Shown: piece after piece, positions 35,046 through 49,029 of the stretch
Layout: each line of letters starts with the position of its first letter
How positions within the stretch are numbered: the first letter of the stretch is position 1
NCBI GenBank assembly: GCA_947044405.1
Contig: CAMRHE010000035.1
Span: forward strand, 5,863,501 to 5,927,500
Source of the DNA: Leptodactylus fallax
Taxonomy: Eukaryota > Chordata > Amphibia > Anura > Leptodactylidae
Length of the DNA: 64,000 nucleotides
Direction of reading: 5' to 3'
Translations under genes and position numbers: made by a program
Notes under the pieces: generated by a model
What the model saw: only the letters and a program-made list of their open reading frames with translations
What the model was told of the DNA's origin: nothing
Databases searched by the model: none

Positions 35046-36270
35046 AGGGAGCGTTCACACTACAGTTGGTGTCCGTCAGTAGTGTCCGTGGCTATTGTCC
35101 GTTACAAGATTTTAGCTACGGACACTAGTTGAACCGTCAGAAATCCGTTAAAATTTCCATTCATTTCAATGGGTTTTTATATTGTGTCCGTGTGTCCGTT
35201 AGTGTCCGTTAGTGTCCGTTTGTGTCCGTTTACACCAAATCCGTCAGAAGTCCGTTATTTTTTCACGGACAAAAAATCCTACATGCAGGACTTTTTGTCC
35301 GTTTGAAAAAAACGGATTCTTGACGGACAGCAAGTGTCCGTTACTTTTTTAACATTGAAGTCTATGGGTAACGGGCATATAACGGACAGTAACTGAAAGC
35401 TATCAGTTACTGTCCATTATTTTATGTCCGTTTACTTTCCCTGCGCATGCTCAGAAAGGAGAAACAAACAAAAAAAAAAAAACTAGCAGTGTTAGAGGAC
35501 ATTTCGTGTCCTCAGGCACATGCGGTTTTACATACCGCTAGAAAGCCGACAGCGCTCTGAATTCAGCGCACTGCCGGCTTTCCCGGTATGTGCCCCGGGG
35601 CTGGAGATATCGGCGGTGTAATGTTTTACTGTTAGAAGGGCGCTGCGAGGATCTCCCTCCCTCACACTTCTCTTTGTTTAGAGACTTGTACTGAGGGGGC
35701 GTTCCTCACAGCTTGAGCGTCATCGCTGGGCTGTAAGGAACGCCCCCTCTCTCTGTGCTGGTCTATAGCCGGGTACTGTCAGAGGAATGCCCTCCATGAT
35801 AGTTCTGTTCATTCATAGTGCTGTATGAGGGGGCGTTCCTCACAGCTGAGCGTCATCACTGGCCTGTAAGGAACGCCCCCTCTCTCTGTACTGGTCTATA
35901 GCCCTGTACTGTCAGAGGGGGCGTTCCTTACTGCCCGGCGATGACGCTGAGCTGTGAGGAACGCCTCCTCAGTACAGCGCTATGGACCAACGAGAAGTGG
36001 CAGGAAGGGAGTTCCTCACAGCGCCCTTCAAACAGTAAGTAAAGTAAAACATGTAACTCCACACCGCGGATATCTCCAGCCCCGGGGCACATACCGGGAA
36101 AGCCGGCAGTGCGCTGAATTCAGCGCGCTGTCGGCTTTCTAGCGGTATGTGACATTAAAAAATGGACACTACCTGATGCTCATCAGTTAGGGTCCGTTAT
36201 GATAGGTGTCCGTTTATTTTTTTTTTAACGGACACCTTCATAGCGGACTCCAACGGTAGTGTGAACCCTG
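35046..36270. mobile_element. Foldback element with long nested inverted repeats
   Basis: The outer ends AGGG..GTTCACACTACAGTTGG (35046) and CCAACGGTAGTGTGAACCCT (to about 36269) are inverted repeats. Inner arms (35525-35645 and 36017-36150) are near-perfect inverted copies, including CATACCGCTAGAAAGCCG, CTGAATTCAGCGC, CCCCGGGGC and GATATC. The centre holds three copies of a GGGGGCGTTCCT...AGGAACGCCCCC hairpin (35694, 35827, 35917). The left quarter is rich in the word GTGTCCGTT, with a perfect hairpin ACAGTAACTGA/TCAGTTACTGT at 35383-35410. It is GC-rich against its AT-rich surroundings. There is no coding frame, and no clear target duplication was identified. Confidence 0.8.
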
Positions 36271-36544
36271 CTTAACAGGTAAGGAGCCTACATTTTATTT
36301 CTTCCTCCTGTTTTTATTATGTACGCACTATGGTTGGTGTTAAGTTTTAATAAACAGAAACTTTTGCAAATCCTATGTAATTTTTTCCATTTAATACAGA
36401 ATATTTTGATAAATTAATCCAAGTAATCCAGCATACAATTAAAATAATACCAGAATGGTTTATCAAGAAAGTAAGTAACACAAGGTAAGAATGATTTTTC
36501 TAAGAGCTGCTAATGTTGGAGAACAAATAATCAGGTTCAAGTGA

Positions 36545-37922
36545 GAAATAATAATTCTTTATTTAACCACTTCCTGTCACTACACTGAATTTTTACATCC
36601 TAATTACCAAGCCAATTTGGCATTAGAACGTAAAAAGGCATTTGAAAAGTTTCTCTCTCCTTCTCTCGCAACCCACTTTTAGTACAGACACAGCAGCAGG
36701 TAGGGAAAGTAGAGAAAAGTAATAAATAAATAGAACCCCCAAAATTCCCTTTTCCTATATAAAATGAATTACTCTGTAGAAAAAAAAAAAAACAATAATA
36801 ATTATACATATACTAAAACAAACTGCCGACAGTGATGATTTTTTTGCCATCTCGCCACACAGAATATGGTATAAAAAGTGATCAAAAAGTCATATGTATC
36901 CCTATATGGTAACAATAAAAAGCAAAATAATAAGCCCTCAACAAGCTCATTGAATGGTATACCTTTCAGAAGATGGTAATGCAAAAACAATTGACTTTTT
37001 TCCCCAAATGGGTTTTTGTTATGCAAAATTATTGTGAAAAAAAAACAATATACATTAGGTATTGCCATAATTGTACTAACCCATAGAATAAAGGTAACAT
37101 GTTTCTTATGCTGAAAGGTGAATGACAAAATATCTACATTTTAAAAAGCAATGCCAGTATTATTATTTTTTTTTAATTCACCCATAAATAGTTAATACAA
37201 TTTAGTCAATAAGTTATAGGCACCCCAGAATGGTGTGATTACAAAATTAATCTCATTCTGCAAAAAAAGCTCTTATATGGCTACATCACAAGAAAAATAA
37301 AAAAAATATAGCTTGTAAAATGCGACAACCCCCCTCCCCAAAATCACCACACCCTTAGGGCAAAACTGGCTGAGATAGGAAGTGAAATGTGCAAACTGTC
37401 CATATATCAGGGTACACCCCAGGTTTAGAGATTACAAGGAAAAAAGCACCAGAACTGTCCCCCCAGAATGTCCCTTCAACCCTAGGAGTTAGTGTGCAAT
37501 TTGGTGTACCCAATATTCTCCACACAGTTTACATATTCACTTTTCACCATCCACTATAAATTCAATTCTAGAAGACTAATGTTCACTGTGCTCCTTGATT
37601 AATTCTTTGAGGGGCACAGTTTTCAAAATGAGGTCACTACCTAGCACCTTTAGGGGACCCCCTCTGCTTTATTAATAGGCTGTTACTAGCTGGATTACGT
37701 CGCTATTAACATACCAATCCCCGTTCTTGCCCAAAGCAATCTCCTCCACTTCCTTTTCATCCTTCAGCCTCCAGGAGGACCTATGTGTCGCACATTATTT
37801 CATCATGCCGAACCGTAACTGCAACGCACTGCAACGTGATATGGTGTCCAATGACCAAACATCTAAATCTGCTCTCCATAAGCCAAATACCACTGCTTCA
37901 GGTCTGCTTCCTGCTGTGTATC
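36545..37922 (+). repeat. Long frog-type interspersed repeat (first part)
   Basis: It starts TTAACCACTTCCTGTCAC and contains AATAGTTAATACAATTTAGT, CAATAAGTTATAGGCACCCC, GGCAAAACTGGCTGAGA and CCCTAGGAGTTAG. The same series occurs at 49030-49808, resuming at 52478 after the Tc1 insertion. It runs on after the hAT MITE (37923-39982) at 39991. Confidence 0.7.
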
Positions 37923-39982
37923 CAGGGGTGAACCTAGCCTCTTTGCTGCCTGAGGACTATAGAAAGGCGACCCCCCCCCAAAAAAAAAAAAAAAAAAATA
38001 AAAAATTGAGTTTACATGCTACTAGCTTCACACATTGCTATCATCACACAATAAACATTCACAATACACAAAGTTATAAAGCAGTTTTTAAGAATTCTTC
38101 TTACTGTATTACTTCAGTATCAGAGATCAACAATACGGCCAGTGGCGTAACTAGGAATGGCTGGGCCCCAAGGCGAACATTTGACATGCCCCCCCCCTCT
38201 GCACAAACCACATTCCTGCACACACTATTATGCCCCATAGTGGCCCCTACACACACTATTATGCACCATAGTGGCCCCTGCACACACTATTATGCGCCAT
38301 AGTGGCCCCTGCACACACTATTATGCCCCATAATGGCCTCTGTACACATTATTATGCCCCATAGTGGCCCCTGCACACAGTATTATGCCCCATAGTGGCC
38401 CCTGCACACACTATTATGTGCCATAGTGACCCCTGCACACACTATTATGCGTCATAGTGGCCCCTGCACACACTATTATGAAACATAGTGGCCCCTGCAC
38501 AGACTATTATGACACATAGTGGCCCCTACACACAGTATTATGCCATCTGGGATGTCACCAAACAGGCCCGAAGACTGCCGGAGCGCAGGAGAGGTAAGTA
38601 ACTTTGTTTTTTATGTTCCCTTACCTCACCTGGGCCTCTGATCATTATACTCTGGGGTATGAAAAGAACCCAGAGTATAATGATAGCAGTGTTTGTGGGG
38701 TTCACGGGCCTGTGGCCTTGCTTACTGATCCCCGCTCCTGCTCACATCCGCTTCCGCAGAATGGGGTGGAATTGAAGAAAAGTGCATTTGTGCGACGTTC
38801 TTACGGGCTTTGTTTTTACGGTGCTCACTCTGCAGCCAAAATGACATGTCACCTGTATTCTATGATTCGATACAATTCCGGGGATACCAAATTTATATAG
38901 TTTTATTTACATTTTAATCCTTTAACAAAGATATAAAACTTTGCAAAAAAAATTTTTTTTCTTAAAGTCGCCATATTCTGACACTGTGTACGGGGATGCA
39001 TAGGGCGTCTTTTTTAGCAAGGTCAGGTGTACTGTACTTTTTAGTTATACCATTTTGGGACATGTCTATTACTTTGATCACTTTTTATTAAAATTTTTAT
39101 TAGAGGCAAAACAGCGAAAAAACGGCAGTTTGGCACTTTTGATTTTTTTTCACCATACGGGAATATTTATATATATATATTTATAATATCCTTTTTCCCC
39201 CATCCGCTTGGCGGATAGATGAACACACACTCCCATTCTCTTTAATAGGAGCACTGCAGATGGTCTATAGTCAGCCTGATTGCGGCTAGGCTGAATTCCA
39301 AGTGGGGAAAAAAAAAACAATTCTCAAGCCCAGTGGGGGTCTCATCAGACAGACCTCCAGCTACCTTCCAACCTACTTACCTACCTAGATCATCAATCAG
39401 GTATTTATCCTCTATCCTATGGATAGGGGATAAATACTTTTAAGAGCAATATTTCATTAATATAAAAACACCTACTTCAGCTACTTCAGCCAGGGGGCAC
39501 AGACAGAATCCGGATCCAGGAAGAAGCAGTAGCCAGGCTAGCAGTATCGCTAAAATCCTTCCTGAGAGCAGGAACATGGAGACCGCGCAGGAGCCACACT
39601 GCGTATCATAGGAGTGGTTTGATTACGTCAGGTCAAAATACTAGTGACGTGACCTGACGTGATGCACGCAGCCCATCGTGGGTGGGGGCGGAGAGTAGAG
39701 TAAATGATGATCCAGGAGAAGGCCACGTGAACGTCTGAGGGTGCTGCTGCCAATAGGTGAGTGCTGATGCAGCGCTATCTCCACACGGCCACCCTCAGTA
39801 ACCTTTGTCCTCCCCTGACTACATCTCTAAGCCAGCCCAGGACAGGTCCCGCTCAGCATGTTTTTTTAAAGCGGCCTGTCTTGGGCTAATTTAGGTCAGT
39901 CAAAATGCCACCCCCCTACCTGGCAAAGATAGCGCCGCCTGAGGCGGCCGTCTCTCTCTGCCTCGTTAGAGTTGCGCCCCTG
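37923..39982. mobile_element. hAT-type non-autonomous element with perfect 8-bp TSD
   Basis: The ends CAGGGGTGAACCTAG and GAGTTGCGCCCCTG are inverted repeats, and TGTGTATC flanks both (37915-37922 and 39983-39990). The host repeat reads through once the element is removed (CTGCTGTGTATC / CAAACAGCAGTTTATG), matching the uninterrupted copy near 10775. Inside are a 31-bp tandem array (38218-38543), a second hAT-like end CAGTGGCGTAACTAGG at 38140 that may mark a nested element, the CTCTGGGGT hairpin, and a piece of the 6490-type repeat. No transposase remains. Confidence 0.9.
38218..38543 (+). repeat. 31-bp minisatellite, about 10.5 units
   Basis: Units of the form CACACTATTATGCCCCATAG plus TGGCCCCTGCA repeat with small variants at the CCCC position (GCGCC, GCACC, AAAC, ACAC). 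They lie inside the hAT-type element and do not encode anything recognisable. Confidence 0.9.
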
Positions 39983-39990
39983 TGTGTATC

Positions 39991-40635
39991 CAAACAGCAG
40001 TTTATGACCATATATCTGACATTTCGTTATACTCAGGATAACCCACTTTAAAGTGTCATATTTGGGTACAATCTGCTGCTAAAACACACAGCAGGGCACA
40101 GAAGGGAGGCAGCACTATTTCACTTAGACTGATTTGTGGATGCTATGGCACATTTGTAGAGCCCCAGAAATGCCAGTTAAGTGGAATTCCTTGACAAGTG
40201 ACGCCATTTTGGAAACTACACTCTTTAAGAAATTTATCCAGGGGTGTAGTAAGTGTTTTTACCAACCACATGTTGCATTAATTTATTTTCCAGAAATGAT
40301 TGTGCAGCTGATGGTGAAAAGAGGAATAGCATTTTTTGAGAGATGCAGTTTCCAGAATGAGGTCACTTCTTGGTGATCTCCACTGCACTGGCACCTGGCG
40401 TTCTGAAAATGCTGAAGGGGTATTTATATTTAAAGGGTATAATTTCCATAATGGGGCCACTTTTTGGGATCTTTCACTACACTGGTATTTTGGGGGCTCT
40501 GCAAATGAGACATGGCATCTGAAAACTATTCCAACAAAATCTGCCCTCCAAAAGCCAAATAGCTTTTTTTTCTGGTCTGAGTACCCATACACCAGTTCCC
40601 TTTGGCATGCTGCCATGCGCCCAAATAGTTGTTCT
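39991..40635 (+). repeat. Frog-type repeat, continuation of 36545-37922
   Basis: Contains the same words as the ~390-bp tandem repeat at 8254-10893: ATTTTGGAAACTACA, TGGCATCTGAAAACTATTCC (inverted sense), GGGCACAGAAGGGA. It is the right half of the repeat copy split by the hAT element. Confidence 0.7.
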
Positions 40636-40638
40636 GAC

Positions 40639-41200
40639 TAGAGATGGGCAAACTGCTTCTTCACAAGCCGGGTTTGTCCTGAATATTTAACAAAACCGAA
40701 TAAATGTCAATTTGTCTGAACAAAAATGGCCACCTATTTGAGAAAATGGCCACCACCATGTGTTTGACCTGAAAATACAGGGGAGACATGTGTGTATGAC
40801 TCAGACACTGTCTGAATAGGGGCCAACCTCAGAAGATTCGTTATTTCCTATGTTCGAACAAAACGGTTTGGTCCGAACTTGTTCGGATAGGTCCTGAAGG
40901 TAAGTTATTATACTCTGGGGTCTCTTCAAACCCTAGATTATAATAGCTGGAGGCCCAGGGGAGGTGACAAAAAAAAAAAAAAAAAATATTCTCACCTCTC
41001 CGTTACCTCTACTGGACTTCCTTGCAGCAGGTACTCTTCTCTGAAGTCATGCGCCAGTGGTCATTGCTGAGGCCTGTGATTGCATCTCAGTGGTGACATG
41101 GGCACGTACCGCAGTATAAAGGTTTTTTTATTTTTATCACCTCACCTGGGCCTCCAGTTATTATACTCTGGAGTCTGAAGAGAAGTTGTAGCACCAGCTG
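40639..41200 (+). repeat. One-ended TAGAGATG-type repeat
   Basis: The left end TAGAGATGGGCAAAC is related to the hAT MITE at 24021. It contains the hairpin TTATTATACTCTGGGGTCT..AAACCCTAGATTATAATAG (40904-40946) and a half-copy near 41160. No right terminus was found, so it is truncated or recombined. Confidence 0.55.
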
Positions 41201-41554
41201 ACAGCCGCTCAGCCATTGGTAGGTGGACACCTTGCAGTGCTGATGTCATATGCACTTTAGTTGCTACAATGGTGGAAATACAAATGCATCTATGATCCAT
41301 CTCAGTGCATCATATAGAGCACAATTCTGAAAAAGTTTGCTTGCAGCAAGCATAAGTTAGAGAACTAGGAGAACTTACAAGCAATTACACAGGTAGGTTA
41401 GTGATAGAAATCAATAGAGAAAGGATAGGGTCATAGGAGGTAGGGCAAATCTCTGCTGCTGCTTCCACAGACACGCAAACAGGACAGTTAACCCTTCCAT
41501 TGCTGAAAATCTATATTTATCTGTCTGTTCTGCAATAGAGCAATTTCATCTATT

Positions 41555-43274
41555 TACACAGCCTTTAAAGAATGGAGGCATCATCTTCAGGGCGCTTCAC
41601 AACAAATTATTGTCCTCACTGATCAACGTAATCTGTAGTTTATTAGATCAGCAAGATGTCTATCTCCACGACAGGCTTGCTGGAGTTTGTTTCTTAACCA
41701 ATTTAATTTTGCAATTTCTTATAGGCCAGGCTCCCGTAATGGTAAAGCTGATGCTCTATCCAGAATTTATTCCACGGACCCTACTCCTGATACTCCACCC
41801 AAGATGATACTGTCAAATTCCAACTTTTTAGGAGTAAATCACACCCAAGATTTGTTGAGTGGCATTAAGGAGGCTTATGATTCATATCCATTCCTATCGC
41901 AACCCAAAATGATGTACACCTAAGTCTGAGGAACGGAGTATGGGTTCATCGTCAATGTCGGTATATTCCTGAAGGGGTGTGGGTGAAGATTTTGAAGCTG
42001 ATGCACGACTCCAAGATGGCAGGTCACAGGGAAATACAGAAGACCCAAGACTTTTTATCTCGTTTTTTCTGGTAGCCTGGCTATCGGAAAGATGTCAAGA
42101 ATTATGTTTGCTTTTGTGACATTTTTGCCAGATGTAAGACACCACGTTCTTCACCAACAGGATTGTTACAACCTCTTCCCATTCCAACTCGCCCCTGCGG
42201 GTCCATCTCTATGGACTTCATTGTGGAATTACCAACCTCCAAGGGGAAGAATACCATATTAGTCGTAGTCGATCGTCTGACGAAGGCCGCTCACTTCATT
42301 CCCTGTGCAGGTCTACCCTCAGCTAAGGACACTATTGATTTAATAGTTCAGAATGTCTTTCGTCTACATGGAGTTCCAGATTAGGTTGTATCGGACCGGG
42401 GGGTCCAATTTACGGCATAGTTTTGGCAGGAGTTTTGTTCTGCATTGGACATAAATGTCTGTTTGTCCTCTGCCTTTCATCTGCAATCGAATGGACAGAT
42501 GGAGCGTACCAATCAGACCTTGGAACAATATTTTCAGTGCTATATCTGTCATCTACAGGATGATTGGGTCGATTTGCTTCCAATGGCAGAATTCTCCTAT
42601 AACAATTCGCAAACTGCTTCTATGAAAGTAACACCTTTCTATGCTAACCTAGGTTATCCTCCAAAGTTCTTTCCCAGATTTCCTATGAATGCTTCTGTGC
42701 CAGCAGTTACAGAAAGAATTACCACCTTGTGATCTCGCAATTTTGAAGGAGACGTTGAGCACAGCTCAGGAAAGTTTAAAAAAGTCAGCTGACAGGTTTC
42801 GTAAACAAGCAACTACATTTAAGGTAGGGGATACAGTCTGGCTATCTAGAAAAAACCTGAAATGGAAGATCCCCTGATGAAAACTGGGACAGAAATACAT
42901 TGGTCCCTTTAAGATTAACGGTCTGGTAAATTCAGTAACTTGTCGATTGGACCTTCCGAGGTCCATGAGAATCCATCCTGTCTTTCAGTTCTCTTTGCTG
43001 AAGGCTGCAGTTCCCAACCCTTTTCCTGGACGTTGACCTCCTCCTCCTGGTCCTGTCATAGTGGATGATCAAGAGCAATTTGTCGTTAAGAAGATTTTGG
43101 ATTCCAGGATCTGCAGGGGTCGGTTGCAATACCTTATAAAATGGCAGGGATACTCTCCAGAAGAAAATTCCTGGGAACCCCTGGACAACATCAATGCCCC
43201 TCAATTAATTAACCAATTTCATTGTAAATATCCCAAGAAGCCTGGTCTGGGATCGTCCAGAGGCCGTTTCTGAG
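41555..43274 (+). pseudogene. Ty3/Gypsy chromodomain retrotransposon pol 3' part (RNase H end, integrase, chromodomain)
   Basis: Frames in order give the RNase H end ([21 protein letters not shown]), the integrase H/C and core regions (MDFIVELPTSKGKNTILVVV with the first catalytic Asp; HLQSNGQMERTNQTLEQYF with the catalytic Glu), FSYNNSQTASMKVTPFYANL, then a GPFKI-like region and a chromodomain ending in frame at 43273 (QFVVKKILDSRICRGRLQY, LIKWQGYSPEENSWEPLDN). Stops and shifts separate the blocks. Gag, protease and RT are missing upstream. Chromodomains guide integration to particular chromatin. The chromodomain frame itself is intact. Confidence 0.9.
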
Positions 43275-43284
43275 GTGGGAGTAA

Positions 43285-43776
43285 TGTCAGGATCTTAATT
43301 GATATACTCTTTGTTTTGCCAGAACTAGTCCCTTAGTAAGATGGCATTTTGTGTGTTTCCTGGCCGTGGCCATCTTGGTTCCTTCCTGTTGATTATTTGA
43401 ACTCCTGCACCTGATCACTCAGTGCCTGAGTATTGTGTTTGAAGCCTGCTTCTGACAATCCTTGAGCTGGGGCCTACTGATCTCAGTTGGTTCTATACTA
43501 CTGCTGTACTACAAGTTCCAGCATACTACCTGCTGCATTGTGGATACCTGCTACTACCTGCTGCACTGTGGACACCTGCTACTAACAGTGCACTACAAGT
43601 TCTAGCATACTACCGGTTGCACTACAGATCCCAGCCTTTGGTCTCCGGAAGCCCGGTAAGAGAGTATTGACACTGCCACTGATACATTAGCTGCAGTTAC
43701 ACAATAAATACTACCTTATATCACTAAAAGAAAAGTCTTATTTACCTGCTGTTAGGTGTAGCAATGGTTCGCTACA
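43285..43776 (+). mobile_element. 3' LTR of the Ty3/Gypsy element
   Basis: It directly follows a polypurine-like tract (GAGGTGGGAG at 43272-43281) after the pol stop. It begins TGTCAGGATC and is proposed to end GCTACA at 43776, about 492 bp; AATAAA lies near 43703. No 5' LTR is present in the window, so the right border is inferred from the CA ending only. Confidence 0.65.
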
Positions 43777-44280
43777 GGATTCAGACAGACACAAGTGGAA
43801 AGTGATATCCACTCACACACCTCCAATCCGTGAAGAGGATGGATACTTTTCATTTCACATGCAATCAGATTTGAACAATTGTATTAACATTATTTTTTGC
43901 ACTTTTGGGACTCTTGATACGATTATAGTAAAGTGTCATATGCCTTGATTATAAATTAATTTTTGGAGGGCAAACATAATTATTCTTATGTTGATGATAC
44001 CATTTGTATGTTACACTGGCTAGTGTTGTTAACCAGTTGTATCATTATGGTTGTGGTCTTTATTGCAGATTTTGTACATATATGTTTTTATTGAATATTT
44101 ACTAATCTTTGGTTATTTTAAAGTACCTGGGGACATGGGTTTGCCCAGTTTTTCTGATTTTTCGTATGATTTATCTGGGCTTTAGACCCTCTTGAACTAA
44201 TTTTTGAAACCTAAATTTAATTAATGGATTGAGAATTATTTTTGGTCCATTTGCAATGTAGTATATATTGTTATTGTTAA
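43777..44280. other. No gene seen
   Basis: AT-rich; it may belong to the same repeat as the hammerhead-like copy C that follows. No coding frame. Confidence 0.4.
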
Positions 44281-44449
44281 TTTAAACAAAAAAGTCTCTC
44301 CAAAGCTCACCTGTAGATGCAGAGTTGATTCAAATTAGCCACAGCACACGGAGGATATCACGGACCAAGGAAAAAAAGATGAAATCAATTTCCAAAAGGT
44401 AAAAACACCAGCATCTCTTGGCAAAAATGTATATAAGTAAAATGTAACC

Positions 44450-44547
44450 TTTATTCACATTTTAAAAAAAGAACAAAGATGGCATAACAACCATCCTGTA
44501 CAGACACAATGACTTACATGTTTCAGAGCGCATGGCTCTTTAGTCAG
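44450..44547 (-). other. Hammerhead-like hairpin with downstream AATAAA (copy C)
   Basis: On the minus strand CTGACTA (44547-44541) is followed by an unpaired A, a 5-bp stem AGAGC/GCTCT (44539-44535 with 44529-44525) with loop CATGC, GAAAC (44524-44520) and ATGTAAG. AATAAA is at 44455-44450, followed by GGTTACATTTTA. The first box has one change from CTGANGA. The repeat around it runs from about 44281 to 44600. Confidence 0.5.
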
Positions 44548-44600
44548 GCTATGACACTCAATTGACCCCATAGTGTTCATTTTCAGGATCTAATAATGTA

Positions 44601-45397
44601 GTACAACTGTTCCCGTCCATATTCCATGTGAAGAAAAGGTAGAAACAGACCAAAAATATTAAAATATTTTGCTTTATTTAGTCTATGAAAAAGCCAACTG
44701 TTAATTGATAAGAAACCCACTACTAGCATTCTAAAATCTGCAGCAACTGTAGATACTGGAGTCAACTTCCAAAAAAGGTTAGATTTGTTGAAAGCTATAT
44801 GGATCATTGGTTGAAGTCCACATATTAATGCAACTAGCAGCAATTAGTTTTCCCTATCATTGACAACAGCAACATACCTGGATATTGAACAAAGTATGTG
44901 AAAGACCATTGCACTGGCCGGAGAGAGGCAGTGTGACTCACAAGGCTTTTCAGCCAAGTATTGTATTTACACCTTAATGAACTGTAACAGCAAGCACATT
45001 TTCGACTTCAAATTTGAAAAAGTGAAAAAAAAACCCAGATCTCAATTGTTGCATAATATAACACTCATGATAGCAAACACTTTCAATATTACAGGACATG
45101 ACCGCACAATGGTCACTTTTGCACCAATTTATGTTGAATCCTCTTTATCTCCTGTATCCATAAGTTGCATTACTTCATCACCAGATGACTTAGGGTCATT
45201 TTGAAATCAATGAGGGAAATTTGCAAAATTGAGCCAGGGGAGGCACTGCAAGGGATCTGGCAATTAAATGCTAAATGGATAATAGTGGGAAAAAGTTACA
45301 TTTCTACAGATGTAGCCATCTTTAATTTGTAGCTCATAATTTGCTGCAGCATAATATCTTATAAAACAGCTACTAAAAGTATTTCCTTGATTACATA
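44601..45397. other. No gene seen
   Basis: No coding motif or paired repeat termini. Confidence 0.4.
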
Positions 45398-47034
<1,637 letters not shown>

Positions 47035-47036
47035 TA

Positions 47037-48163
47037 TACATGCAACTATCTTGAGGCAGTAAGATTAGACAGCATCCTAGCTAAATTTCAATTGATAGTG
47101 CTAGGTGGCCATAGTAAGTCTGCTTGGCTGTGAATCCTCAGGTGTTTATGGAATTTTAAGCTGCACTAGTTAGCGGCTTGTTTGTAATAGAGCAGACTTA
47201 GCTGTCTAAGGTGGCAATCTTTTGACCCATAACACCTTACTAAACAAATTAAAAATATAAGTATAGGAACACAACCATAGCAATATTTATAGGGTTAGGG
47301 ATTCGTGTTCATATCACATAGAGGGGTGGATTATGATTTAAAGTGGATTTACCACCAATAACATACATGTGAATGGACTCCTATTCATTTCCCATGGTTT
47401 AATCAGTTTATCATTTATTAGTAGAGCCTATATATTTTATCTGTGTGGATATTATCACAGGTTTTTATGAATATTTATTAAAAGTTAAATTTTAGTTGTT
47501 CCTCTACTACATTTATTATTTGGTATATATTTGAACAACAACCCAGTATCTTTGTAGTTATTTTTCTGAATGATACATTTTACTTCAGTTTCTGGCAAAA
47601 AAAAATATAAAATTTGCAAATTTTGGCTCATAGCATTTTGTGGTCCACAGTTTGTAGCATTTGGTGCACTTTCCTACTGCACACTACTCTTCTAAAAAGT
47701 TGGTTTGTTGGGATGTGACTTAGCTTTAGGGGATGTGGTTTCCCAAGACCCAGCAGAATTACTAGAATCTGGTTAAACTATTGGTCAAATAAATCTACAC
47801 TGATGTATATTTGAGAGTTTGTAGTAGGAGGAGATGTACCTAATTTATTAAAAGGCAAGATCAAAACTGATGTAGGAAATGCCAGTCTTCATAAATCTCT
47901 GCCAATTTCTATTCGGTGGCCATTTTAATCTCTGTTATACAGTAAGTAACAATTTATTCCTTGCATCTCATGTCTAATGGTTTCTTTATTTCACATGGTG
48001 TCAAAAACCACTTTGCAAGATCAATTTAGTAAAGTATTTAAAATGAAAGGCAGTATATTCAAATATTAGTAGATATTAGTTCTAAATATATAAATCAGAG
48101 AAAAGTAGTATACTGTACAGCAGCACACTCATGAAGATAAGAGTGTTAGAATAAACTAGTGAG

Positions 48164-48225
<62 letters not shown>

Positions 48226-49029
48226 CAATATGTCTAAAAATATAATATTTATGTACAGTACCTGTACGGCAGATATTTTCAGCTTAGTGCCTTACATGAA
48301 ACTAGGTATTGCATTTGCTGTTTTAGGCATTCGCAGCTCATGTTGGACCTGTATTTTTATCTGATATTGTCTGCTAAGACAAGTAATCAAAATGTAATTC
48401 ATTTTGCTTTTTTAATTTGATGGAACTTAGTCTACACAAATATATAGACTTTACAAATTAGTTACACAAACAATGTATCACCATCCGGACTAATTCCCTT
48501 TTTTGTGTTTCTGCAGCATAATATTATATGTGCGCAACAAAGCTAAATTATTTCTTATAATAGTTCAAACCATTTCTACGGTCATCTAAAGATTATCCAA
48601 AAGGATATTCACTCCATATCTGATATGTTTATAAGAAATCTATTATCCGTGTAAGTAACATTGTGAGCATATAATTTTCAGAGAACATTGTATCAACAGA
48701 ATCAATTTGTGGCTTTTCGTATTGTGCAGTAACTTTCATATACAGAAGAATATCAAGCGAAATCAAACTCCTCTTCTAATAACATTTTTATGAGCTGTTG
48801 CAGAGATATTGAAAAACTTATCATGGTAATATTTTTAATAAAGTTCTGCTTTATCATTCTATTTACAATGTGTATGGTACTGTTCCTGAGTCAGAAAAAT
48901 ACTTTATTTCTACCAGTCCATGGCAGCATCTTTATTTTATAAAATTATATTCAAATTTTTCAAAATTAGCTACAAATATACATCTAACAAAAAAGTTTAG
49001 GTTTGCATAATTTTCATAAAACACCATTC
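47037..49029. other. No gene seen; contains a GATA microsatellite
   Basis: AT-rich, unique-looking DNA with no domain-bearing frame. The only clear repeat is the GATA array. Confidence 0.45.
48164..48225 (+). repeat. (GATA)n microsatellite, about 15 units
   Basis: Uninterrupted GATA tetranucleotides. Likely length-polymorphic. Confidence 0.97.

Noticed and set aside
37727..38302. Plus-strand frame of 191 codons
   Set aside because: It crosses the border of the hAT-type element (37923) and runs through poly-C/poly-A and the minisatellite. An accidental frame.
38218..38543. Possible CRISPR-like array
   Set aside because: Units are contiguous 31-bp repeats without spacers, in a eukaryotic transposon.
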